This document shows positions 6,477-12,261 of a stretch of DNA of 15,003 bases, in pieces (position 1 is the first letter of the stretch; every line of letters begins with the position of its first letter). The stretch is taken from positions 1 to 15,003 of the forward strand of contig JBCDBH010000124.1 of NCBI GenBank assembly GCA_039184055.1, given 5' to 3'. The translations under genes were made by a program, and so were the position numbers. This DNA is from JBCDBH01 sp039184055 (GTDB lineage: Bacteria; Acidobacteriota; Thermoanaerobaculia; Multivoradales; J023). A model generated the notes under the pieces. The model was not told the DNA's origin and searched no databases. It saw nothing but the letters and a program-made list of their open reading frames with translations.

Positions 6477-7391
6477 TCAGGCCCTCAGATTGACCATCTG
6501 GCGCATTTCGATCGCCGTCATCATGGCGATGATCTGCGGTTGATCGGGGTAGAAGTCACGTTGCAACTGCGAGAAGTAGCCGTGGGCGGCGAGCGGATTG
6601 TTCGCCGCGCGCTCGGTCTCGCCGAGGAGAAAGAGCGCGACCTTGAAGTGTTCGTCGTGGCCATCGGCTTCGGCGAGTCGGAGAGCGCGACGGCCGTGAC
6701 GGCGCGCGGTATCCAGTCGGCCGAGCTCGAGGTGGGCGAAGCACAGGTCGAGCAGAGGCGTGGTTTCGAAAATCTCCGCGCCGAGGCGGCGATAGCCACG
6801 CAGGGCGTCGTACGACAACCCCATGCCGCGGCGTAGGTCGCCGAGCATCATCAGGCAGTAGCCGAGGTTGGCGACGGTGATGAGTCGGGCCAGCGCCAGC
6901 TTTTCGTCACCGACCAGGGCGAGCGCGCTTTCGTACTCGCGTCGCGCATCGGCGAAGTAGCTGTCACCGAGCAGGCAGTTGCCCATCTGAATGTGACAGG
7001 ACGCGAGCCACTCGGCATTGTCGACGATGCTGGCGTGATCTTGCGCGGTGCGCGCGTAGAACAAGCCCTTCTTGAATGCCTTGTCACGCTCGTGGGCGCG
7101 CGACAGATTATCGGCGGCCAGGAAAGCCGTGCGGTGACAGTCGGTGCGCATGAGGATCTCGCGTAGCGACGGAATGGCGTCGCCATGCTGACCGAGCGCG
7201 ATCGCCACCGCACTCCGGTTGCACACCGTGAGGTCGTGAAGCGCGGTGTCGCCGCTACGCGACGCGACCGCCAATGCTTCGTCGAGCAAGGCGAGGGCTT
7301 TGTGGAGCTCGCCGTGAAGCACGAGATCGCGCGCGCGATCTCGCAAGGCTTCGAGAGTCTGATTCGAGCTATAAGGAGATTCGGTATACAT
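6477..7391 (-). CDS. Cytoplasmic TPR-repeat protein
   Basis: 304 aa, nearly all alpha-helical, with tetratricopeptide-like helix pairs throughout: L-H-K-A-L-A-L-L-D-E-A-L near 30, Y-F-A-D-A-R-R-E-Y-E-S-A-L-A-L near 145, L-G-R-L-D-T-A-R-R-H-G-R-R-A-L near 225 and N-P-L-A-A-H-G-Y-F near 265. There is no signal peptide or membrane segment, so it is probably cytoplasmic and a protein-protein scaffold. No DNA-binding or enzymatic domain is attached. ATG 7391 is the first in-frame start after an upstream stop, but no Shine-Dalgarno is seen, so a leaderless message or an alternative internal start remains possible. It is the first gene of a two-gene unit with the secreted beta-rich protein. What links a cytoplasmic scaffold with an exported partner is unknown. 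Confidence 0.8.
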   Translation of the reverse strand: MYTESPYSSNQTLEALRDRARDLVLHGELHKALALLDEALAVASRSGDTALHDLTVCNRSAVAIALGQHGDAIPSLREILMRTDCHRTAFLAADNLSRAHERDKAFKKGLFYARTAQDHASIVDNAEWLASCHIQMGNCLLGDSYFADARREYESALALVGDEKLALARLITVANLGYCLMMLGDLRRGMGLSYDALRGYRRLGAEIFETTPLLDLCFAHLELGRLDTARRHGRRALRLAEADGHDEHFKVALFLLGETERAANNPLAAHGYFSQLQRDFYPDQPQIIAMMTAIEMRQMVNLRA

Positions 7392-7586
7392 GGCCGTATG
7401 TCATTTCAGTGTGCCGTTGTCGCGCGGTTGGACCATCCGACCACGCGGCCTGTAGATTTCGGTCACCGATACAGGTTGGTAGTGTCCCGCGACCAGGCGT
7501 GCTTGTCAACACGCTCTTCGGCAATTCTGGCCCTATATATAAGGTGCGGGTCGCGACCGGCCCGCCAGCGTGGCATCGCCGGTCGA

Positions 7587-7610
7587 GAACCGGTGCTTGT
7601 CAACCGGTTC
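7587..7610. promoter_or_regulatory. Inverted repeat around the permease -35 box, candidate operator
   Basis: GAACCGG (7587-7593) and CCGGTTC (7604-7610) are perfect 7-bp arms with a 10-nt centre that contains the -35 box TTGTCA. The geometry fits a regulator site controlling the permease promoter. The protein that binds is unknown. Confidence 0.5.
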
Positions 7611-7624
7611 GGGGTGGCTATACT
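7597..7624 (+). promoter_or_regulatory. Sigma-70-like promoter upstream of the permease
   Basis: -35 TTGTCA (7597-7602, 5 of 6), a 16-nt spacer, and -10 TATACT (7619-7624, 5 of 6). Transcription would begin near 7631, just before the 17-bp tandem repeats, giving a leader of about 80 nt made largely of repeat sequence. Confidence 0.6.
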
Positions 7625-7635
7625 GCCTGATCTTT

Positions 7636-7703
7636 GGGGATCCGCCGTCTTTGGGAATCCGCCGTCTTCGGGAATCTTCAGTCTTCGGGGCCGCAAGTCT
7701 CCT
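7636..7703. repeat. 17-bp tandem repeat in the permease leader
   Basis: Four consecutive 17-bp units close to GGGAATCCGCCGTCTTC: 7636-7652, 7653-7669, 7670-7686 and a degenerate 7687-7703. The first two differ at two positions and the third keeps GGGAATC...GTCTTC. The array ends 6 nt before the permease ATG at 7710 and fills the space where a Shine-Dalgarno would be expected. Seventeen is not a multiple of three, so the array is unlikely to be coding. Confidence 0.8.
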
Positions 7704-7709
7704 TTTGCC

Positions 7710-8480
7710 ATGAAACACCATCTATTCTTACTCCGCGAGCTCGTCAGGCGAGATTTTCAGAGTCGGTACGCGGGCTCGTTGTTCGGCTTCCTGTGGTCGT
7801 TCGTCCAGCCGCTCTTCCAGCTCGTCCTCTTTACCTTCGTCTTCTCGAGCGTGCTCAAGATGTCGCTCCTTGGCGAGCGAACCGACAATTTCGCGAGCTT
7901 CTTCTTCTGTGGCCTGCTGCCCTGGATGGCGATCAACGAGGGCACGGTGCGTGGCGCGACCGCGATCACCGACAACGCAGCGATCGTCAAGAAGCTGCGT
8001 TTTCCGTCACAGATCCTGGTGTTCACGGTGGTGCTCGCGGCGCTCATTCACGCCGCCATCGCCGGTATCGTCTTCGTCGTCTTTCTGGCCATCGACGGTT
8101 CGCTGAGTGTCGTCACCCTGCCCGTGCTGCTCTTCGCGGTGCCGGTCCAGGTGGTGCTGACCGTCGGAATCGCCTTGGCGCTCGCCGCGCTCAACGTCTT
8201 CTTTCGCGATACGACGCAATTCCTCGGCATGGTGTTGCAAGGCTGGTTCTTCCTGACCCCGATCGTCTACCCGCTCAGTCTCGTGCCGGATGAATTCCGT
8301 CGCTGGATCATGCTCAACCCTCTGACCACGCTGGTCGATCTCTACCGCCTCGCATTGCTCGGTGGTACCCTCGACGACGTCGAGGGCGTGATTCCCCTGT
8401 GCGTGACCGCGACCGTCGTCCTCGTCGTCGGCTGGCTGATCTTTGCTCGGCTGCGCCCCGCTTTCGTCGATGAGCTCTGA
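7710..8480 (+). CDS. ABC-2-type transporter permease, Wzm-like polysaccharide exporter subunit
   Basis: Inner-membrane subunit of an ABC exporter that moves a lipid-linked polysaccharide across the membrane, 256 aa, a normal length for the family. Seen: an amphipathic N-terminus LLRELVRRDFQSRYAGS (7-23) leading to FGFLWSFVQPLFQ (25-37), both typical of Wzm/TagG-like permeases, six hydrophobic segments, N-V-F-F-R-D-T-T-Q-F-L-G-M (162-174) and GWFFLTPIVYPLS (178-190). ATG 7710 is chosen by alignment of this N-terminus; the frame is open further upstream through repeat DNA, and no Shine-Dalgarno is visible. The matching ATP-binding subunit (Wzt), which usually follows directly, is absent: the next gene is a secreted FG-GAP protein, 190 nt away. 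The partner must be encoded elsewhere, or the locus has been rearranged. Confidence 0.9.
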   Translation: MKHHLFLLRELVRRDFQSRYAGSLFGFLWSFVQPLFQLVLFTFVFSSVLKMSLLGERTDNFASFFFCGLLPWMAINEGTVRGATAITDNAAIVKKLRFPSQILVFTVVLAALIHAAIAGIVFVVFLAIDGSLSVVTLPVLLFAVPVQVVLTVGIALALAALNVFFRDTTQFLGMVLQGWFFLTPIVYPLSLVPDEFRRWIMLNPLTTLVDLYRLALLGGTLDDVEGVIPLCVTATVVLVVGWLIFARLRPAFVDEL

Positions 8481-8658
8481 CCGGATCTCCACGCATGCAC
8501 GGCCCAGGGCGCGATAAGTCCCTGTAAGTCACAGGTAAAAGGCGACTTCCGGTGTCGGAGCGCCGCCGACGAAACGGTAGAGTGAGACATCGTGACACTA
8601 CGAGCGATCGTTTCTCGTCAGTTGTTGTGACGTGAGCCGAATCGATTACGACTTTTTC

Positions 8659-8663
8659 AGGAG
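8659..8663 (+). promoter_or_regulatory. Shine-Dalgarno AGGAG that decides the FG-GAP start
   Basis: AGGAG lies 7 nt before ATG 8671. It favours that start over the GTG at 8632 and over ATG 8665, which would be only 1 nt from the site. Confidence 0.75.
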
Positions 8664-8670
8664 CATGTAC

Positions 8671-10326
8671 ATGTCCATCTGCGCGTCGCGCCAAAGAGGG
8701 TTGGGCCTCTTCTCGCTCGCCATGCTGATCGTCATCTTGGCCTTTCCCATTCGGGCCGAAGAAGCCGAGACTCCAGCTGGCGAAGCCGCTGACGACCCGA
8801 TCAGCCAAGCGGTGCCGTTCAACGAAGGTGAATGGCGTGAGCCGCCTTCCGGGAAGTGGTTCACCGATGATTATGGCGGTGAATATTTCATCCGGTCGAT
8901 TCCGAAGCTGAACCTCTGGTATCGCCAGATGGCGCCGAATGTCATCCGGCTCCGGGGCGGTCCGTGGCTCGAGGTGGCGAAAGAGACCGATGACGCCTTC
9001 TTCGTGTATGTCTACAAGGCCGGTACGCGTCGAAACGCCGAACGCCCGCAGTCGTCATCGTCGTTGCCGCCTCGCACGCCCGAGGAGATCGCCGAGATCG
9101 AAGCGGGCTACGAGGTCGACATCAAGAGTGCCGACGTGCTCGAGCTGGTGCCGTTCGATGCAGGGCTGCCACAAGCCGGTATGTGGCGCAACGGCTTCGA
9201 TGTCGCCGATATCAATGGCGACGGCCATCTCGACATCATCCACGGTCCACCGCGTAAGACCGGGCCCCGGCCGTGGGTCTTCCTCGGAAACAGCGAAGGA
9301 GGATGGGTCGTGTGGGATGAGCTCGAGGTGCCCGAAGCGCCGTACGACTACGGCGATGTCGCCGTCGCCGACTTCGACAACGACGGCAAGCTCGACATGG
9401 TCTTCGGTATGCATCTGCGCGGTGTTCTCGCCCTGCGCAACCTCGGTGAGGGTCGTTTCGAGAAGTGGACCGAGGGCATCGAATTCGAGTGGCCGGATCA
9501 CAAGGGTGTGCCCGCGTTCACCACCCGCTCGCTGACCACGGTCGATTGGGACGGCGATGGCGACCAAGACATCTTGGCGTTCGCCGAAGGGCCGCGTGGC
9601 TTCGAGCACGTCGACCTTCCTGGCGCCTACGGCAAGGTGCTCTATCTCAACCAGGGCAACGGCACCTGGCGCAAGGTCATCGATGTCACCGAGAAGGTGT
9701 TCGGCGACGCGATCGTCTTGGGCGACTTCGATGGCGATGACAAACCCGACTTCGTCACTTCGACCAGCGTGCAGGGGCGCCGCGAGCTGGTGAATATGCA
9801 CGCGGAAGACGGTGGCTGGGACGCCGTTCACGTCGACATGGTGCGCGGTGGCTCGGCCGTGTGGGGTGCCGCCACCGGTGATTTCGATGGTGACGGGCGT
9901 GACGACATCGCGCTGTCCTACAGCAATCGTCAGCTTTCCGAGCGCCGTAGCGGGATCGACATTCTCTACTCGCGCCCCGAGGGCGTCTGGGAGCGTCGGC
10001 CGGTTCTGTCCACCACAGGCGAGGAGCGCGTGCTGGTCCATGGCATGGCCACCGGCGATCTCGACGCCGATGGCGCGCTCGACCTCGTGGTCGGGACGCG
10101 AGACGGGCGGTTGTTGGTTTACCGGGGTGACGGCGAAGGCTTTCTCGTCGCCGAGGAATCTCCCGAGACCGACCCGGTATTCGAGGCGTGTCGTGGCTAT
10201 GGCGTTCGCCTGATCGACCTGGACGGCGACAAGCGCGACGAGATCGTCGCCAATTTCGCCTCCGAGGAGTGCGCGGGTGGACGGGGCGGTGCCCTCAAAG
10301 TGTGGCAGGCGCAGCCGAAATCCTGA
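8671..10326 (+). CDS. Secreted FG-GAP/VCBS-repeat protein with seven calcium-binding loops
   Basis: 551 aa from ATG 8671. An N-terminal signal peptide (about residues 1-32, ending IRA before EEAE) directs export. The rest is a single beta-propeller-like array of FG-GAP/VCBS repeats, each with an Asp-rich calcium loop of the form D-x-D-x-D-G-x-x-D: near residues 180 (DINGDGHLD), 234 (DFDNDGKLD), 292 (DWDGDGDQD), 352 (DFDGDDKPD), 404 (DFDGDGRDD), 464 (DLDADGALD) and 516 (DLDGDKRDE). Seven repeats would close a seven-bladed propeller. About 100 residues before the first repeat form a separate N-terminal region that I do not recognise. Proteins of this kind bind ligands or surfaces outside the cell; no catalytic residues are visible. 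It is a single-gene unit: the permease ends 190 nt upstream and terminator-like hairpins follow. Confidence 0.88.
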   Translation: MSICASRQRGLGLFSLAMLIVILAFPIRAEEAETPAGEAADDPISQAVPFNEGEWREPPSGKWFTDDYGGEYFIRSIPKLNLWYRQMAPNVIRLRGGPWLEVAKETDDAFFVYVYKAGTRRNAERPQSSSSLPPRTPEEIAEIEAGYEVDIKSADVLELVPFDAGLPQAGMWRNGFDVADINGDGHLDIIHGPPRKTGPRPWVFLGNSEGGWVVWDELEVPEAPYDYGDVAVADFDNDGKLDMVFGMHLRGVLALRNLGEGRFEKWTEGIEFEWPDHKGVPAFTTRSLTTVDWDGDGDQDILAFAEGPRGFEHVDLPGAYGKVLYLNQGNGTWRKVIDVTEKVFGDAIVLGDFDGDDKPDFVTSTSVQGRRELVNMHAEDGGWDAVHVDMVRGGSAVWGAATGDFDGDGRDDIALSYSNRQLSERRSGIDILYSRPEGVWERRPVLSTTGEERVLVHGMATGDLDADGALDLVVGTRDGRLLVYRGDGEGFLVAEESPETDPVFEACRGYGVRLIDLDGDKRDEIVANFASEECAGGRGGALKVWQAQPKS

Positions 10327-10332
10327 CGTGAT

Positions 10333-10348
10333 GACGGCTCCGGCCGTC
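10333..10348 (+). terminator. Hairpin with a UCCG tetraloop after the FG-GAP gene
   Basis: GACGGC / GCCGTC arms with loop TCCG, starting 7 nt after the stop codon. The C(UCCG)G closing arrangement belongs to the unusually stable UNCG tetraloop class. It is followed by TTGATGAAAATTTT, not a clean U-tract, so it may act together with the next hairpin or protect the mRNA 3' end. Confidence 0.5.
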
Positions 10349-10364
10349 TTGATGAAAATTTTGC

Positions 10365-10388
10365 ACAAGGGGCCATGGGGCCCCTTGT
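10365..10388 (+). terminator. Second, longer hairpin after the FG-GAP gene
   Basis: A 10-bp stem, ACAAGGGGCC / GGCCCCTTGT, with loop ATGG, followed by TGCGTCTTCATATTT. It is preceded by an A/T-rich stretch. A terminator is likely, although the U-tract is imperfect. Confidence 0.6.
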
Positions 10389-10544
10389 TGCGTCTTCATA
10401 TTTCGCGGTAGCATAATCGAGTTCCATCGAGAGCAACCGCCCCATCGAGCGCGTGAAGCCCCCACACCGGCGTAAATATCCTCGTTTGAGTCGGTACGCG
10501 GCTTCGGCGGCACGAAAAAGACGTGCTCGAAGCTCGATTCGGGG

Positions 10545-10573
10545 CTAGACATAGCTGCTAACTATGCTAGATT
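10545..10573 (+). promoter_or_regulatory. Candidate promoter with overlapping inverted repeat
   Basis: -35 TAGACA (10546-10551, 5 of 6 to consensus), a 16-nt spacer and -10 TAGATT (10568-10573, 4 of 6). An inverted repeat CTAGACATAG / CTATGCTAG (10545-10554 and 10562-10570, one-base bulge) covers most of it and could be a regulator site. Transcription from here would give a leader of about 150 nt before the secreted eight-cysteine protein. Confidence 0.4.
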
Positions 10574-10669
10574 GCGGATACTAGACGCCATTGAAACAGG
10601 AGGTGATGTCGGAACGTCGTCAAGAGAGTGCTCTGAGAAGTGCTACTCTACGTAACTCGTCAGACTTTG

Positions 10670-10695
10670 GCTTGTCACCTGGAGGGGTGACGAGC
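10670..10695 (+). promoter_or_regulatory. 5' leader stem-loop before the eight-cysteine secreted protein
   Basis: GCTTGTCACC and GGTGACGAGC pair over 10 bp (one G-U pair) with a 6-nt loop TGGAGG, ending 17 nt before the Shine-Dalgarno. It could stabilise the mRNA or tune translation. It does not cover the Shine-Dalgarno itself. Confidence 0.5.
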
Positions 10696-10729
10696 AACCA
10701 GAACCAACGGAGAAGGAGATTTCTTCGAA

Positions 10730-12073
10730 ATGAAAAAGACCATCTTGTTGATGGCCCTGGCGACCCTCCTGGCGCTGGGGGGGCAGGCTTTCGGTGTTCT
10801 CTGCACCATCGACGCCGTGCCCGCCGCGACCCTCTTGGTCCCGAATTTCCTCGTTGACGTGAGCGACGACGCTTGCGCCAACAACACTGGTGTTACCACC
10901 CTGTTCTCGGTCAACAACGCTTCGGCCGCGCCGACCATCGCTCACGTCACGCTCTGGACCGACCAGTCGGTTCCCGTGCTCGATTTCGACGTGTACCTCA
11001 CCGGTTATGACGTCCAGACGATCAATCTGAAGGACATCTTCTGCGACGGCACTCTGCCGCAGACCGGTTACTTCAGCGGCGGCAACACCATTTCGAACAA
11101 CGGTCTGTTCTCGGAGCCGAAGGTTCCGTTCGACGGCTGTAACAACGGCACCACCCCGGGTGAGGGTCCGTACTACTCGAATCCGTTCTCGTCCGAACTG
11201 GTCACCCTCCTGAAGGAGTGGTTCACTGGTCAGCAGTCGAGCTCGCTCGGCACCTGCGCCGGCTCCGGTCAGGTTCCGTTCGCGATCGGCTACATCACCA
11301 TCGACCAGACCGAAGAGTGCTCGCTGCTCTTCCCGGCCGATCCGGATTACTACACCACTGGTGTCCTGGGTTACGACAACATCCTCTGGGGTGACTACTT
11401 CATCGTCGATCCGGACAACAACTTCTCGCAGGGCTTCACCGCCGTCCACGTCGAGGCTGGCCCGCAGGGCTACTTCGACACCGGTGAGCACACCTTCTAC
11501 GGCCGCTACGAGCCGGGTCTCGCCGCCAACAACCGGCGTGAGCCGCTCGGCACCACTTACGCTGCCCGTTACGCCCTCGGTGCGCCGTTCGACGGCACCA
11601 TCCACTGGGTGTGGCGTGAAGCTGACGGTTCGTCCGCTTCCTACAGCTGTGGCGCTGCCGGCCCGAGCTGGTACCCGCTGACCCAGGCGACCGACAACTC
11701 GGTCATCGTCTTCGACGAGCAAGAGAACCCGTTCGTGCCTCAGGTCGATCCGGGTCCCTCGAATCCGCTCCCGCCGGACGAGATCGCTGTTCGGATCCCG
11801 AACGAGGTCAACTGGATCAACGTCGGCGTGCTCGACGGTGAAGCTGAGCTCGATGTCGGTGACTTCAACTTCGGTTGGGTCTACTACAACCTGCAGGCCC
11901 CGCAGAGTGCCTACGGTGACGACATCACGCAGAACTGGGTGAGCTGGGTCATGCAGGCCTCCGCTCGCTACAGTGTCGGCGTGCACGGCATCCAGCTGGA
12001 TACCGCTTGCACCGCCGGTAGCGTTCCGCTTCCGGTTGCCGGCCCGATCACCGCTAATCCTAGCGAAGAGTGA
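10730..12073 (+). CDS. Secreted eight-cysteine protein of unknown function, probably abundant
   Basis: 447 aa with an N-terminal signal peptide (about residues 1-22; MKKTILLMALATLLALGG core). The mature part is acidic, poor in Lys, rich in Asp, Gly, Pro, Asn and aromatics, and has eight cysteines (25, 49, 105, 137, 176, 197, 307, 427), enough for four disulfides. The N-terminal segment P-A-A-T-L-L-V-P-N-F followed by T-L-F-S-V-N-N-A and L-D-F-D-V-Y-L-T-G-Y-D-V looks like a beta-sandwich start; I believe similar unnamed proteins exist in Acidobacteriota, but this was not checked. C25 is not in a lipobox, so it is not a lipoprotein. Codon use is markedly more biased than in the neighbours (Phe almost only TTC, Asn mostly AAC), which points to high expression. 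AAGGAG lies 11 nt before ATG 10730. A strong terminator follows. Likely location is the periplasm, outer surface or medium. Confidence 0.8.
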   Translation: MKKTILLMALATLLALGGQAFGVLCTIDAVPAATLLVPNFLVDVSDDACANNTGVTTLFSVNNASAAPTIAHVTLWTDQSVPVLDFDVYLTGYDVQTINLKDIFCDGTLPQTGYFSGGNTISNNGLFSEPKVPFDGCNNGTTPGEGPYYSNPFSSELVTLLKEWFTGQQSSSLGTCAGSGQVPFAIGYITIDQTEECSLLFPADPDYYTTGVLGYDNILWGDYFIVDPDNNFSQGFTAVHVEAGPQGYFDTGEHTFYGRYEPGLAANNRREPLGTTYAARYALGAPFDGTIHWVWREADGSSASYSCGAAGPSWYPLTQATDNSVIVFDEQENPFVPQVDPGPSNPLPPDEIAVRIPNEVNWINVGVLDGEAELDVGDFNFGWVYYNLQAPQSAYGDDITQNWVSWVMQASARYSVGVHGIQLDTACTAGSVPLPVAGPITANPSEE

Positions 12074-12083
12074 TCAGGCCCTC

Positions 12084-12102
12084 GTGTGATCTCTGATCAC
12101 AC
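12084..12102. terminator. First hairpin after the eight-cysteine protein gene
   Basis: Perfect 8-bp stem, GTGTGATC / GATCACAC, with loop TCT, 10 nt after the stop codon. It lacks its own U-tract and is followed 8 nt later by a stronger terminator; it may protect the 3' end or serve as a binding site. Confidence 0.45.
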
Positions 12103-12109
12103 TCTCGAG

Positions 12110-12156
12110 AGCCGGGGGGATTCGTCCTCCCGGCTTTCCTGTCTCTTCTTTTTTTC
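12110..12156 (+). terminator. Strong Rho-independent terminator with UUCG loop
   Basis: An 11-bp stem (12110-12120 with 12125-12135, one G-U pair) is closed by the tetraloop TTCG and followed by a pyrimidine tract containing seven or more consecutive T (to about 12156). This is the clearest intrinsic terminator in the window and separates the eight-cysteine gene from the next gene. Confidence 0.9.
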
Positions 12157-12219
12157 TTCCTTTCAGCGTTTCGTTTCGTCGTGCGTCGTACGCTTCGTCA
12201 CGAGATTTATCGCCGTGTA

Positions 12220-12237
12220 GCGGAGTCCCCTCTCCGC
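12220..12237 (+). promoter_or_regulatory. Short leader hairpin before the PKD protein
   Basis: GCGGAG / CTCCGC arms with a 6-nt loop, ending 12 nt before the Shine-Dalgarno AGGAG (12250-12254). The role is unknown; it may be chance in GC-rich DNA. Confidence 0.3.
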
Positions 12238-12261
12238 ATTCAGATTCACAGGAGTCTTCGG

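Larger units (their letters stand above)
7392..7709. other. Divergent intergenic region with repeats and a promoter
   Basis: This 318-bp gap separates the - strand TPR gene from the + strand permease. It holds two copies of GTGCTTGTCAAC (7499-7510 and 7593-7604), a perfect palindrome GGTCGCGACC (7549-7558), an AT-rich TATATATAA (7534-7542), an inverted repeat spanning a -35 box (7587-7610), a sigma-70-like promoter (7597-7624) and a 17-bp tandem repeat (7636-7703). No convincing small gene is present. A reading frame in phase with the permease runs through this region, but it has no protein-like content. The promoter of the TPR gene was not located with confidence. Confidence 0.6.
10327..10729. 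other. Intergenic region: terminators, promoter and long leader
   Basis: This 403-bp gap carries, in order: two hairpins after the FG-GAP gene (10333-10348 and 10365-10388), a stretch of about 150 bp with no recognised feature, an imperfect inverted repeat with a candidate promoter (10545-10573), a perfect anti-Shine-Dalgarno match (10598-10607), a 10-bp-stem leader hairpin (10670-10695), and the Shine-Dalgarno AAGGAG (10713-10718) of the next gene. No convincing small gene was found. Confidence 0.65.

Noticed and set aside
7534..7542. TATATATAA as a -10 box for the permease or the TPR gene
   Set aside because: No -35 box lies at a suitable distance on either strand; the TTGTCA upstream is 25 nt away.
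7636..7703. CRISPR-like array
   Set aside because: The units are contiguous 17-mers without spacers, and no cas gene is near.
7185..7709. N-terminal extension of the permease reading frame through the TPR 5' end and the repeat region
   Set aside because: The extension is antisense to the TPR gene and then passes through non-coding repeats; Wzm-like proteins begin at about ATG 7710.
9055..10368. Long open frame on the - strand opposite the FG-GAP gene
   Set aside because: Shadow of GC-rich coding sequence; the sense strand shows clear FG-GAP repeats.
10796..10807. Lipoprotein signal at C25 of the eight-cysteine protein
   Set aside because: The residues before the Cys are G-V-L; a lipobox needs Gly, Ala or Ser at -1.
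10606..10857. Small gene starting right at the AGGAGGTGAT element
   Set aside because: The start is too close to the Shine-Dalgarno, the frame overlaps the start of a well-supported gene, and the translation is Arg-rich without protein-like features.
10643..11986. Long open frame on the - strand opposite the eight-cysteine gene (447 codons)
   Set aside because: It is a mirror of a strongly codon-biased gene that avoids TTA, CTA and TCA. The translation is rich in V, R, E and G with no domain, and the sense frame has a signal peptide and a Shine-Dalgarno.
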